Shown here: positions 6,922-13,360 of the stretch, piece by piece
Layout of the letters: each line of letters opens with the position of its first letter
How positions within the stretch are numbered: position 1 is the first letter of the stretch
Assembly: GCA_026001145.1 (NCBI GenBank)
Contig: BNZN01000020.1
Coordinates: 1 to 13,936 of the forward strand
Reading direction: 5' to 3'
From: Clostridia bacterium
Lineage (GTDB): Bacteria; Bacillota; Clostridia; Oscillospirales; Ruminococcaceae
DNA length: 13,936 bases
Position numbers and translations under genes: made by a program
The notes under the pieces: model-generated
Seen by the model: only the letters and a program-made list of their open reading frames with translations
Databases searched by the model: none
What the model was told of the DNA's origin: nothing

Positions 6922-8400
6922 TCATATAATTTGCCGGTTAATTAAGATTTCTGGATTTCTTTCATATTTTCCAAGCGCAGTTTTTTCTAGTGGTTTGTTC
7001 AACAATTCAAAACGCATAACTCTTTTGAAAATTGGTAGTTTGCGATTTTCATTTGTGATGATCCGCCCCACGACCTCACCAAGATCTGGACGACGTTTCT
7101 TTGCGTAAACTTTCGCAGTTATCATCACTTTGCCGTTTTCATTGCTGCCATAAATCAAGCATTCGTCAATTTCCTGGTGAGCCTCAAGAATTTTTTCCAA
7201 CTCTTCAGGGTTAATCTTTCCACCATTTTCAAGCACAATCAGATTTTCAATTTTTCCCGTAAAATAAAGAAAACCGTCCTCGTCAATAAATCCCATGTCG
7301 TCGGTATGAAACCACCCGTCTGTAATTGCCCTTTTCGTGGTTTCAGAGTCGTTATGGTAACCGCACATAACATTGTCGCCCTTCACGAGAATCTCACCCG
7401 ATTCCTCTGCTATCTTAACCTCGTTGCAAGAAATTGGCTGACCAAGAGACCCATCCTTAAAGTTTTCTTTTCCGTTTGTGCACACAACCGACGAACATTC
7501 GCTGATACCATAACTTTCGATGAGCCAAATTCCAAACTCCCGGAACTTTGCAACAACACCTTCTTTCAGTCCTGTGCTTTCACAAATTATTTTCCTCAGC
7601 CTGCCGCCAGTGACTGCGTCATAGCTTTTGCTGTTTTGTTCGAGCCGAGAGAGGAGCATATAAACCGTTTTTGGAACCAGGTACAAAGATGTTGGCTTCA
7701 CCGAGGGCAAATCTGTGAAGATTTTCTGAATTCTACGGCCAAAATGTATCTCCCCTCCCCCCAAGAAGGGAGCAAGCAGCGCGCCAACTAATCCATATGA
7801 ATGATAAAATGGTAGCACATTAAGATAAATCTCATTCTTTTCAGAAAGATGCGTCTCAATTCCACCAGCAAAGGCACTGCAACAAAGGTTTTTGTGTGAC
7901 AACGTGATTCCCCTGTTTTTTTCTGTTGATTCGGAAGCGAAAAGAATAGTGCAAACCTGGTCGGGATCAAGTGCTGAGTCAAAGAAAGAAGCGGATAGAT
8001 TAGCTTCCAAAATGTTTGTCGGTGTTTTAACATCCACGAAAGATAAAAAATCCACATTGTCTATTGGTTTGCATCTGCAATTCAGATCTACCACAGTAGA
8101 CACATCGTAAGTTTGAACCAGTGGTATTATATCACCAACCGCCTTCTGTGAAGCGAGCACGGCCACTCCCGCAGAAATCACAACAGAAAAATAGCATACA
8201 GTCCACCTATATGAAGAATCACCTATCATTAAGACTTTTTTATTTTTAAATCTTTCAAAGTTTGATCTGGCAAAATTGGTGACATCACAATAAAACTGTT
8301 CATAAGAAATCCGCTTATTACCAAAACTAAAGGCAATCGAATCCTGATATTCTTCCACGCACATCTTTAACATATCATGCAAGTCGGTTGGTTTTCTCAC
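6922..8400 (-). CDS. AMP-dependent synthetase/ligase (acyl-CoA-synthetase-like) with a degenerate ATP loop
   Basis: ANL-superfamily adenylate-forming enzyme, 492 residues from a GTG start that directly follows an in-frame TGA. Such enzymes activate a carboxylate as acyl-AMP and then usually make a thioester. Visible core motifs are LPFYHSYGL (196-204), SYGISEC (296-302), the hinge region with HTDD (365-368) and TGK (381-383), and the C-terminal catalytic lysine in KTALGK (Lys478). The phosphate-binding loop, normally TSGTTGxPKG, reads ASESTEKNRG at 155-164: the small residues are partly replaced and the lysine is gone. The size is near that of compact acyl-CoA ligases, and I cannot infer the substrate. 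It is divergent from the peptide-modification operon across a 226-base gap, so shared control is possible but not shown. Confidence 0.88.
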   Translation of the reverse strand: MRKPTDLHDMLKMCVEEYQDSIAFSFGNKRISYEQFYCDVTNFARSNFERFKNKKVLMIGDSSYRWTVCYFSVVISAGVAVLASQKAVGDIIPLVQTYDVSTVVDLNCRCKPIDNVDFLSFVDVKTPTNILEANLSASFFDSALDPDQVCTILFASESTEKNRGITLSHKNLCCSAFAGGIETHLSEKNEIYLNVLPFYHSYGLVGALLAPFLGGGEIHFGRRIQKIFTDLPSVKPTSLYLVPKTVYMLLSRLEQNSKSYDAVTGGRLRKIICESTGLKEGVVAKFREFGIWLIESYGISECSSVVCTNGKENFKDGSLGQPISCNEVKIAEESGEILVKGDNVMCGYHNDSETTKRAITDGWFHTDDMGFIDEDGFLYFTGKIENLIVLENGGKINPEELEKILEAHQEIDECLIYGSNENGKVMITAKVYAKKRRPDLGEVVGRIITNENRKLPIFKRVMRFELLNKPLEKTALGKYERNPEILINRQII

Positions 8401-8507
8401 TAAAAATTCACATCCCTTAATTTTTTAAAGTCTTTCAGATTTTTAAAAATGATTTAAATAACGCATTTGGAGTGTAACACATTTTTGCTTATAAATCTAA
8501 ACGAAAA

Positions 8508-8521
8508 TGTCGAAATCGACA
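8508..8521. promoter_or_regulatory. 14-bp palindrome in the divergent intergenic region
   Basis: TGTCGAAATCGACA has two 6-base arms around AA. It lies 23 bases upstream of the -35 box of the RiPP operon and about 108 bases from the start of the divergent ligase gene. This is a plausible operator position for one or both. No regulator gene is in the window. Confidence 0.4.
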
Positions 8522-8544
8522 CGCGCACCATTGATTCTGTTTGA

Positions 8545-8574
8545 TTGACATGTTAACCTATCAGAGAATATATT
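8545..8574 (+). promoter_or_regulatory. Promoter of the RiPP operon
   Basis: A consensus TTGACA (8545-8550), an 18-base spacer and TATATT (8569-8574). The predicted start near 8581 leaves a leader of about 45 bases. GGAGGT follows at 8615-8620, six bases before the GTG at 8627. Confidence 0.65.
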
Positions 8575-8626
8575 TTTTACAGAAAGTGTTGAAGCGAGTT
8601 TGTAATATTTGTGCGGAGGTATTCGT

Positions 8627-10735
8627 GTGGGACATGTAGGTGCAGGGAAAATTACATTCGGGACAGAGCCAAGGTCTTTTGAGGACAGTATGGCGAATGA
8701 TATTACGTTTTGTGTCACAGAAGAGTGTAATTTGAGATGTAAATATTGTTACTTGGTGGGTAAAAATGGTGACAAGAAGATGACCTTTGAGACGGCAAAA
8801 AGAGCGGTCGATTATGTGTTGTCTGCCCGAGATATATACCGTGAAAAGTCGGTTGTCTGGAATTTTATTGGAGGAGAGCCACTTTTAGAAATTGATCTTA
8901 TTGATAAAATTTGTGACTACATCAAGGATAGAACTTATCTTACGGGGCATTTGTGGTTTCATAATTACATGTTTAATTTTTCAACAAATGGGTTGCTTTA
9001 TGATTCGCCGAAAGTGCAGAATTTTATTCAGAAGAACAAAGAACACTCATCTATAGGAATAAGTGTTGATGGCAACAAAATTAAGCATGATATGCAGAGG
9101 GTTTATCCAGACGGCAGGGGGTCGTATGATGATGTTGTCAAGAATGTGCCGTTGTGGTTGTCGCAAAACGAAGGCGCTTCGACGAAAGCAACTTTTTCTC
9201 ATGACGATTTGCCTTACCTGAAGGATAGCATTCTTCACCTTTGGAATCTTGGAATTAAGGAAGTTATGGCGAATGTTGTTTTTGAAGACGTCTGGGAAAA
9301 AGATGATTCCGCAATTTTTGAAAACCAGCTACGGGAACTTGCCGATTACGTGATTGAAAACAACATTTTTGATGGTTCAGGGTATAATGTCAGGTTTTTC
9401 GACCCTTCTGTGGGGTTCCCCATAACCAAGAATACGCTGAAAGAAAGGCATTGCGGCGCGGGAAAGATGTTGGCAATTGATTGTGGTGGCAACTTCTTCC
9501 CTTGCATCAGGTTCGTAGAGTTCTCGCTCGAAAAGCAGAAAGCGTTCAAGATTGGGGACGTAAACACAGGAGTTATTCTTGACAGGTTGAAGCCGTTTAA
9601 GTATACGACATTGGAAAAAATAAGCAATCAAGAATGTTTGAGCTGTGATGTTGCGGTTGGTTGTATGTCCTGTGTGGGTTTTAGTTATGATGATTCCCAA
9701 GATGGTAGCATTTATAAGCGGGCAACTTATATTTGTGATATGCACAAAGCGAATGTCAGGGCGATTGAATATTTTTGGGACAAAGTGAATGCGAAGTTAG
9801 GTGGGAGGGAAAATCCAAGAGAAGTTCAGAGAAAGATTCGGGAAAAGAGCAACAAATATCTAGCCATATGTGTTAGTGATGAGGAGAGTCCCTCATATTG
9901 TTCGTATTCCAATGAAAAAAAATGGGGAGAAAAGCTTAGGATGTCGGATAGTTTGATAAAAAAGTCGGTGGAGTTTGCTCTTAGCAATGGCTTTACTCCT
10001 GTGTTTGTGGGTGACACACCTCTTTATAGGGATTATGTGAGGATTGTGAATGCTGGTACACCTTATGCGAAGCCTCAAAATGTTATGGTTGTGTTTGAAA
10101 AAATGATCTGGAAGGGAGTTGATGCGCCGTTTGCCATTTTGATTGTAACCAAGACCAATCTCAAAAGTATTAACAGATCTGCCAAAGATTTGTTTGAGTT
10201 TTGTGGGACAAAAAAGCTGACGATTGTTCTTCGAGGGATTGAAAAGTTTGACGATGAGGATTTGAGGATATATGAGGAGCAATTGGGTCTCATTCTGGAT
10301 TTTGTTGTTTCAAGCGGCGGTGAGCTGGACGTTAACATTTTTGATAAGCGTTCGCTGCATGAAGACCTAGAGGTGAATTATGCAAAAGGTTGTGGGTGTG
10401 GAACATTGTCTTTTGCGGTTGCACCCAACGGTAAATTATATGTTTGTCTTGGGCTTTATTATCAAGATGAGGGATTTAGTGTTGGAGATTTGGATAAGGG
10501 ATTGAACTTCGATTATGGGGAGCAGTTTGAGGATGATTATTCCGACGAGTGTGGACACTGCAGGAACAGCAAGTGCAATAGATGTATTTACCTTAACAAG
10601 ATGTTGACGAATGAATATAGTGTGCCGGCTGATATTCAGTGCAGGATTGGGGCTTTGGAAAGCAGACTTCACAGAGATTTTGTTGCGCGGTTTAGGGAGG
10701 GCACTGAAGAAAGGACGCGGAGATTGTGGGCATAA
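8627..10735 (+). CDS. Two-module radical SAM/SPASM peptide maturase, CXXX-repeat RiPP type
   Basis: 702 residues from the GTG at 8627, chosen because GGAGGT lies six bases upstream; an in-frame TTG at 8609 would place that site inside the gene. Module 1 (about 25-385) is a radical SAM enzyme: CNLRCKYC binds the SAM iron-sulfur cluster (Cys34, 38, 41), GGEP is at 82-85, and a SPASM-like set follows (Cys276, 286, 293, 337, 340, 346, 349, 370). Module 2 (about 405-690) lacks a CxxxCxxC but has its own cysteine-rich end: GCGCGTLSFAVAPNGKLYVC, then Cys642, 645, 650, 653 (NRCIYLN) and Cys672. From memory, module 1 resembles the 'radical SAM peptide maturase, CXXX-repeat target family' and module 2 the 'CXXX repeat peptide maturase', usually separate proteins. 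The inferred job is cytoplasmic modification of the 54-residue peptide encoded 3' in the same operon, perhaps thioether formation. The next start overlaps its stop. Confidence 0.88.
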   Translation: MGHVGAGKITFGTEPRSFEDSMANDITFCVTEECNLRCKYCYLVGKNGDKKMTFETAKRAVDYVLSARDIYREKSVVWNFIGGEPLLEIDLIDKICDYIKDRTYLTGHLWFHNYMFNFSTNGLLYDSPKVQNFIQKNKEHSSIGISVDGNKIKHDMQRVYPDGRGSYDDVVKNVPLWLSQNEGASTKATFSHDDLPYLKDSILHLWNLGIKEVMANVVFEDVWEKDDSAIFENQLRELADYVIENNIFDGSGYNVRFFDPSVGFPITKNTLKERHCGAGKMLAIDCGGNFFPCIRFVEFSLEKQKAFKIGDVNTGVILDRLKPFKYTTLEKISNQECLSCDVAVGCMSCVGFSYDDSQDGSIYKRATYICDMHKANVRAIEYFWDKVNAKLGGRENPREVQRKIREKSNKYLAICVSDEESPSYCSYSNEKKWGEKLRMSDSLIKKSVEFALSNGFTPVFVGDTPLYRDYVRIVNAGTPYAKPQNVMVVFEKMIWKGVDAPFAILIVTKTNLKSINRSAKDLFEFCGTKKLTIVLRGIEKFDDEDLRIYEEQLGLILDFVVSSGGELDVNIFDKRSLHEDLEVNYAKGCGCGTLSFAVAPNGKLYVCLGLYYQDEGFSVGDLDKGLNFDYGEQFEDDYSDECGHCRNSKCNRCIYLNKMLTNEYSVPADIQCRIGALESRLHRDFVARFREGTEERTRRLWA

Positions 10736-10968
10736 ATGAGTCGGTAGTGCGTTTGTCAAAAAAAGAAGGTAAGGTCCGACAGTCGCGATTGACAAAAGAT
10801 GAGATTAGACAACTGCGAAAACGATTAAGTTCTCTACGCAATCTTGTTGTGACGTTGGATAACACGCAAATTGAAATGGAAAGTTCTTCTCAGAAACAGG
10901 ATATATTACAGGAGATGGAAAGGTGTCGGGTAAGATTAAATTTGGAAGGTGGTGTGAGTAATGAATAA
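10726..10968 (+). CDS. Small CXXX-system accessory protein
   Basis: 80 residues, basic at the N-terminus and helical throughout, with a probable helix pair (about 22-43 and 52-70). The GTG start overlaps the end of the maturase gene by 10 bases and its stop overlaps the start of the precursor gene by 8, so the three genes look translationally coupled. The pattern TKDEIRQLRKRLSSLRNLV resembles, in my recollection, the N-terminal half of 'CXXX repeat peptide modification system protein' (T-E-E-E-x-x-x-I-x-x-L-x-x-R-x-x-L). It lacks that family's tryptophan-rich second half. It may recognise the precursor leader or bridge it to the maturase; this is inference. A later in-frame GTG at 10747 is an alternative start. 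Confidence 0.65.
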   Translation: MGINESVVRLSKKEGKVRQSRLTKDEIRQLRKRLSSLRNLVVTLDNTQIEMESSSQKQDILQEMERCRVRLNLEGGVSNE

Positions 10969-11125
10969 ATTGTACGACTATGCTTTTATGGAAGCTGATG
11001 GTGGCAGTGGTGGCAACTTCAGGGCATTGTACGACTGCTCGGGCTGCTCGTCGTCGGCCTGCTCGAAAGGTTGCTCGAATAGTCAGACTCACTGTGGGGG
11101 TTGTCTCATTAAGACAAGGGCGTAG
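10961..11125 (+). CDS. Cys/Ser/Gly-rich RiPP precursor peptide (54 residues)
   Basis: Short gene with a good ribosome binding site (GGAAGGTGG about 9 bases before the ATG), overlapping the previous stop by 8 bases and ending in two consecutive TAG codons. The first 25 residues form a plausible leader: aromatic/acidic LYDYAFMEAD, a GGSGG spacer and a second LYD just before the core. The core (26-54) holds six cysteines at 26, 29, 34, 38, 45 and 48 (C-x2-C-x4-C-x3-C-x6-C-x2-C), with Ser and Gly dominating between them, then a short Arg/Lys tail. Four cysteines are encoded with the next serine by the same hexamer TGCTCG. Position, size and composition fit the substrate of the upstream maturase. 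It is not a strict CXXX repeat, so it may be a divergent substrate. No leader peptidase or transporter is in the window. Confidence 0.85.
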   Translation: MNKLYDYAFMEADGGSGGNFRALYDCSGCSSSACSKGCSNSQTHCGGCLIKTRA

Positions 11126-11179
11126 TAGTCGGTGTAATGCGTGGATGCATGAAAGGATTGTTGAACAGATGCTATTAAA

Positions 11180-11222
11180 AAACAACAGATCACAAAGCTT
11201 CAAATTTTGTGATCTGTTGTTT
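11180..11222. terminator. Strong bidirectional hairpin between the RiPP operon and thrS
   Basis: A perfect 17-bp stem (11180-11196 with 11206-11222) has a 9-base loop, A-rich on the left flank and T-rich on the right. It lies 54 bases after the precursor stop on the plus strand and 5 bases after the thrS stop on the minus strand, so it can end both convergent transcripts. Confidence 0.85.
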
Positions 11223-11227
11223 ATACA

Positions 11228-12961
11228 TTAAGCGCCGATGCTTGCTTCAATTACTTTCGAATCTATTTCTTTTTTGCATGTCTCAATAAATTCAGTAATA
11301 TCCATACTTTGCTGTTTTTTGGTTTTTTTGTTTCTCACTGTAAGTGTTTGGCTACTTTGTTCCCTTTCACCCAACACCAAACTATATGGTATCCGCTTAG
11401 TAATTGATTCTCTGAGTTTTTTCCCAAGTTTTTCGTTGCTTAAATCAACTTTGGCCCTAATTCCTGCTGTTTTAAGTTGATTTTCAACTTCTTGAGAATA
11501 AGCAAATTGCTTTTCGGAAACCGGAATGACCGAGACTTGAACTGGAGCTAACCAAAGCGGAAAGTCACCTGCAAAATGCTCGGTTAAAATCCCAACAAAT
11601 CTTTCCACGCTACCAAAAATGGCCCGATGAATCATGACTGGAATGCTCTTTTGCCCTTCGTTGTTTATATATTCCAACCCAAAGCGTTCCGGCATCTGAA
11701 AGTCAAGTTGAATTGTTCCGCATTGCCAAACACGATTAAGTGAATCTTTGAGGTGAAAATCAATCTTGGGGCCATAAAATGCACCATCGCCTTCGTTGAT
11801 TTTGAAATTAAGATTCTTTGCTTTAAGCGCTTCTTTGAGCCCATTGGTCGCAATTTCCCATTGTTCGTCTGTTCCCATTGAATCTTCTGGTTTCGTTGAA
11901 AGCTCAATATTATATTCAAAACCAAAAACACTATATATGCGTTCAACCAGATCTATAACCTTGATCAACTCGTCTTTGGTTTGATGTTCTGCCATAAAGA
12001 TGTGCGCATCGTCTTGGGTGAAGCATCTGACTCGCATCAAGCCGTGCAGATTGCCGGAATTTTCGTGTCTGTGCACAAGTCCAAGTTCAGCCAAACGAAG
12101 CGGCAATTCACGATATGACCTTGGTCTTAATTTATAAATCAAAATAGAGCCGGGGCAGTTCATGGGTTTGAGAGCAAAGGACTTTTCATCTACCGCGGAA
12201 AAATACATGTTATCTTTATAATGCTCCCAATGCCCAGATTGACGCCACAGGTTTTCATCCAGCATGACTGGTGTTCTGATTTCTTGGTAGTCGTGCTTTA
12301 CATGCTCTTCACGCCAAAACTTTTCGAGTTCGTTTCTTATTACAATCCCATTTGGTAAAAAAAACGGAAATCCAAGCCCTTCATTGAAGAGTGCAAAAAG
12401 TTCAAGTTCGGTGCCCAACTTTCGGTGGTCACGTTTTTTTGCTTCTTCAAGCTGCTCGAGATATGCATCGAGCTCTTTTTTTGTCTCGAATGCTGTCCCA
12501 TAGATCCTTTGCAGCATCTTGTTTTTTTCGTCACCGCGCCAATAAGCACCTGCAACCGACATAAGCTTGAATGCGCCAATTCCGCCAGTCCTTTCAACAT
12601 GAGGACCGGCACAAAGGTCAATGAAGTCACCCTGTGTATAAGTATAAATCTTCTCAGAATCTGGCAGGTTTTCGATGAGCTCAATCTTATACGGCTGATC
12701 ACTCATCAATTTCAATGCTTCTTGCTTCGAAATTTCGGCTTTTTCGAACTTTAAATCTTGCTTGATTATCGCCGCCATTTCCGCTTCAATGGACGCAAAA
12801 TCATCGACTGAGAGTTTGTGTTGCATATCTAAGTCATAGTAAAATCCGGTGCTGATAGCAGGTCCAATTGCAAATCGAGCGTCAGGGTAAAGGTGTTTTA
12901 TAGCTTGTGCCATTATGTGTGATACAGAATGCCTGAGTGTACTTAGTTTATCATTTTCCAC
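11228..12961 (-). CDS. thrS: Threonine--tRNA ligase (class II), TGS-less form
   Basis: Charges tRNA-Thr with threonine in the cytoplasm. 577 residues against about 640 in E. coli; the difference is the N-terminal TGS domain, which is absent, so the protein begins in the editing domain. Editing-site residues are present: HSVSH (11-15) and CAGPHV (Cys117, His121). The catalytic core has the zinc ligands Cys269 (MNCPG), His320 (DDAHIF) and His445 (MIHRAIFGS), and motif 2 is RHENSGNLHGLMRVRCFTQDD at 298-318. The anticodon-binding domain is about 475-577. The start is GTG at 12961, with AAAGGGGG about 11 bases upstream. No T-box fits in the 52-base gap to the upstream gene, with which it may be co-transcribed. 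Confidence 0.96.
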   Translation of the reverse strand: MENDKLSTLRHSVSHIMAQAIKHLYPDARFAIGPAISTGFYYDLDMQHKLSVDDFASIEAEMAAIIKQDLKFEKAEISKQEALKLMSDQPYKIELIENLPDSEKIYTYTQGDFIDLCAGPHVERTGGIGAFKLMSVAGAYWRGDEKNKMLQRIYGTAFETKKELDAYLEQLEEAKKRDHRKLGTELELFALFNEGLGFPFFLPNGIVIRNELEKFWREEHVKHDYQEIRTPVMLDENLWRQSGHWEHYKDNMYFSAVDEKSFALKPMNCPGSILIYKLRPRSYRELPLRLAELGLVHRHENSGNLHGLMRVRCFTQDDAHIFMAEHQTKDELIKVIDLVERIYSVFGFEYNIELSTKPEDSMGTDEQWEIATNGLKEALKAKNLNFKINEGDGAFYGPKIDFHLKDSLNRVWQCGTIQLDFQMPERFGLEYINNEGQKSIPVMIHRAIFGSVERFVGILTEHFAGDFPLWLAPVQVSVIPVSEKQFAYSQEVENQLKTAGIRAKVDLSNEKLGKKLRESITKRIPYSLVLGEREQSSQTLTVRNKKTKKQQSMDITEFIETCKKEIDSKVIEASIGA

Positions 12962-13013
12962 CGCTTAATTTGCCCCCTTTACCATTTTTGTGATCCCAAA
13001 GTTTGTGATCTTT

Positions 13014-13355
13014 TTACCTCTTTTTTATTGTTCCATCACCAAAGATGTTTTTCTCAACTTGTGGATCTCCTGAATACAAAACCTTTCCGTCTCCAGATAT
13101 ATTCACTTTCAAAGATTTTGATGCACAAACTTCACAGTCTCCATCGCCACAGATATCCACTATGGTGTTTTGTGTTTTGAATTTATTGGCCGATATTTTC
13201 CCGTCGCCCGAAATCCTTATATCTAAGTTTTCGGCACTGCCATCAAGAGAAATGTTGCCATCACCACAGATATCCACCGTGGCGTTTTGTGTTTTGAATT
13301 TATTGGCTGATATTTTTCCGTCGCCGGAAATTCTTATATCTAAATTCCCAGCACT
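13014..13355 (-). CDS. C-terminal part of a GIN-domain (DUF2807-like) surface protein, 5' end missing
   Basis: From 13355 down to the TAA at 13016-13014 the minus strand encodes 113 residues with repeated GDG turns and alternating short strands (DIRISGDGKI, VDICGDGNI, VNISGDGKV, NIFGDGTI). This is the beta-helix pattern of the 'putative auto-transporter adhesin head GIN' domain. Two near-identical 39-residue units lie in tandem. The frame stays open only to 13388 and has no ATG or signal peptide; an internal GTG at 13277 is unlikely to be the real start. The missing N-terminal part appears on the plus strand at 13361 onward, and the two pieces join in frame through the shared 66 bases. It lies directly upstream of thrS. 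Family membership is from pattern memory; the function is unknown, probably at the cell surface. Confidence 0.75.
   Translation of the reverse strand, partial: SAGNLDIRISGDGKISANKFKTQNATVDICGDGNISLDGSAENLDIRISGDGKISANKFKTQNTIVDICGDGDCEVCASKSLKVNISGDGKVLYSGDPQVEKNIFGDGTIKKR
13122..13355. repeat. Two tandem 117-bp units inside the GIN gene
   Basis: Minus-strand units 13355-13239 and 13238-13122 each encode 39 residues. They are near-identical over roughly the first 100 bases and differ mostly at third positions. The last few codons of the second unit diverge into cysteine-containing sequence. This fits intragenic duplication of a beta-helix turn set. Confidence 0.8.
13290..13355. repeat. Left arm of a 66-bp perfect inverted repeat
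   Basis: The reverse complement of 13290-13355 is identical, base for base, to 13871-13936. Identity stops abruptly at 13355/13356, where GIN-coding sequence of one strand joins GIN-coding sequence of the other. Confidence 0.95.
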
Positions 13356-13360
13356 ACAAA

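Noticed and set aside
8609..8626. TTG at 8609 as the maturase start
   Set aside because: The only good ribosome binding site, GGAGGT at 8615-8620, lies downstream of it and fits the GTG at 8627.
10805..11203. 132-codon minus-strand frame over the accessory and precursor genes
   Set aside because: It lies opposite the coupled plus-strand genes, has no ribosome binding site, and ends opposite coding sequence.
10980..11231. 83-codon plus-strand frame overlapping the precursor gene
   Set aside because: It is the precursor region in another frame, runs through the terminator hairpin, and has no leader or cysteine pattern.
12962..13013. Possible T-box or attenuator before thrS
   Set aside because: Only 52 bases are available. 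They hold a direct repeat of GATCACAAA but no T-box consensus or terminator.
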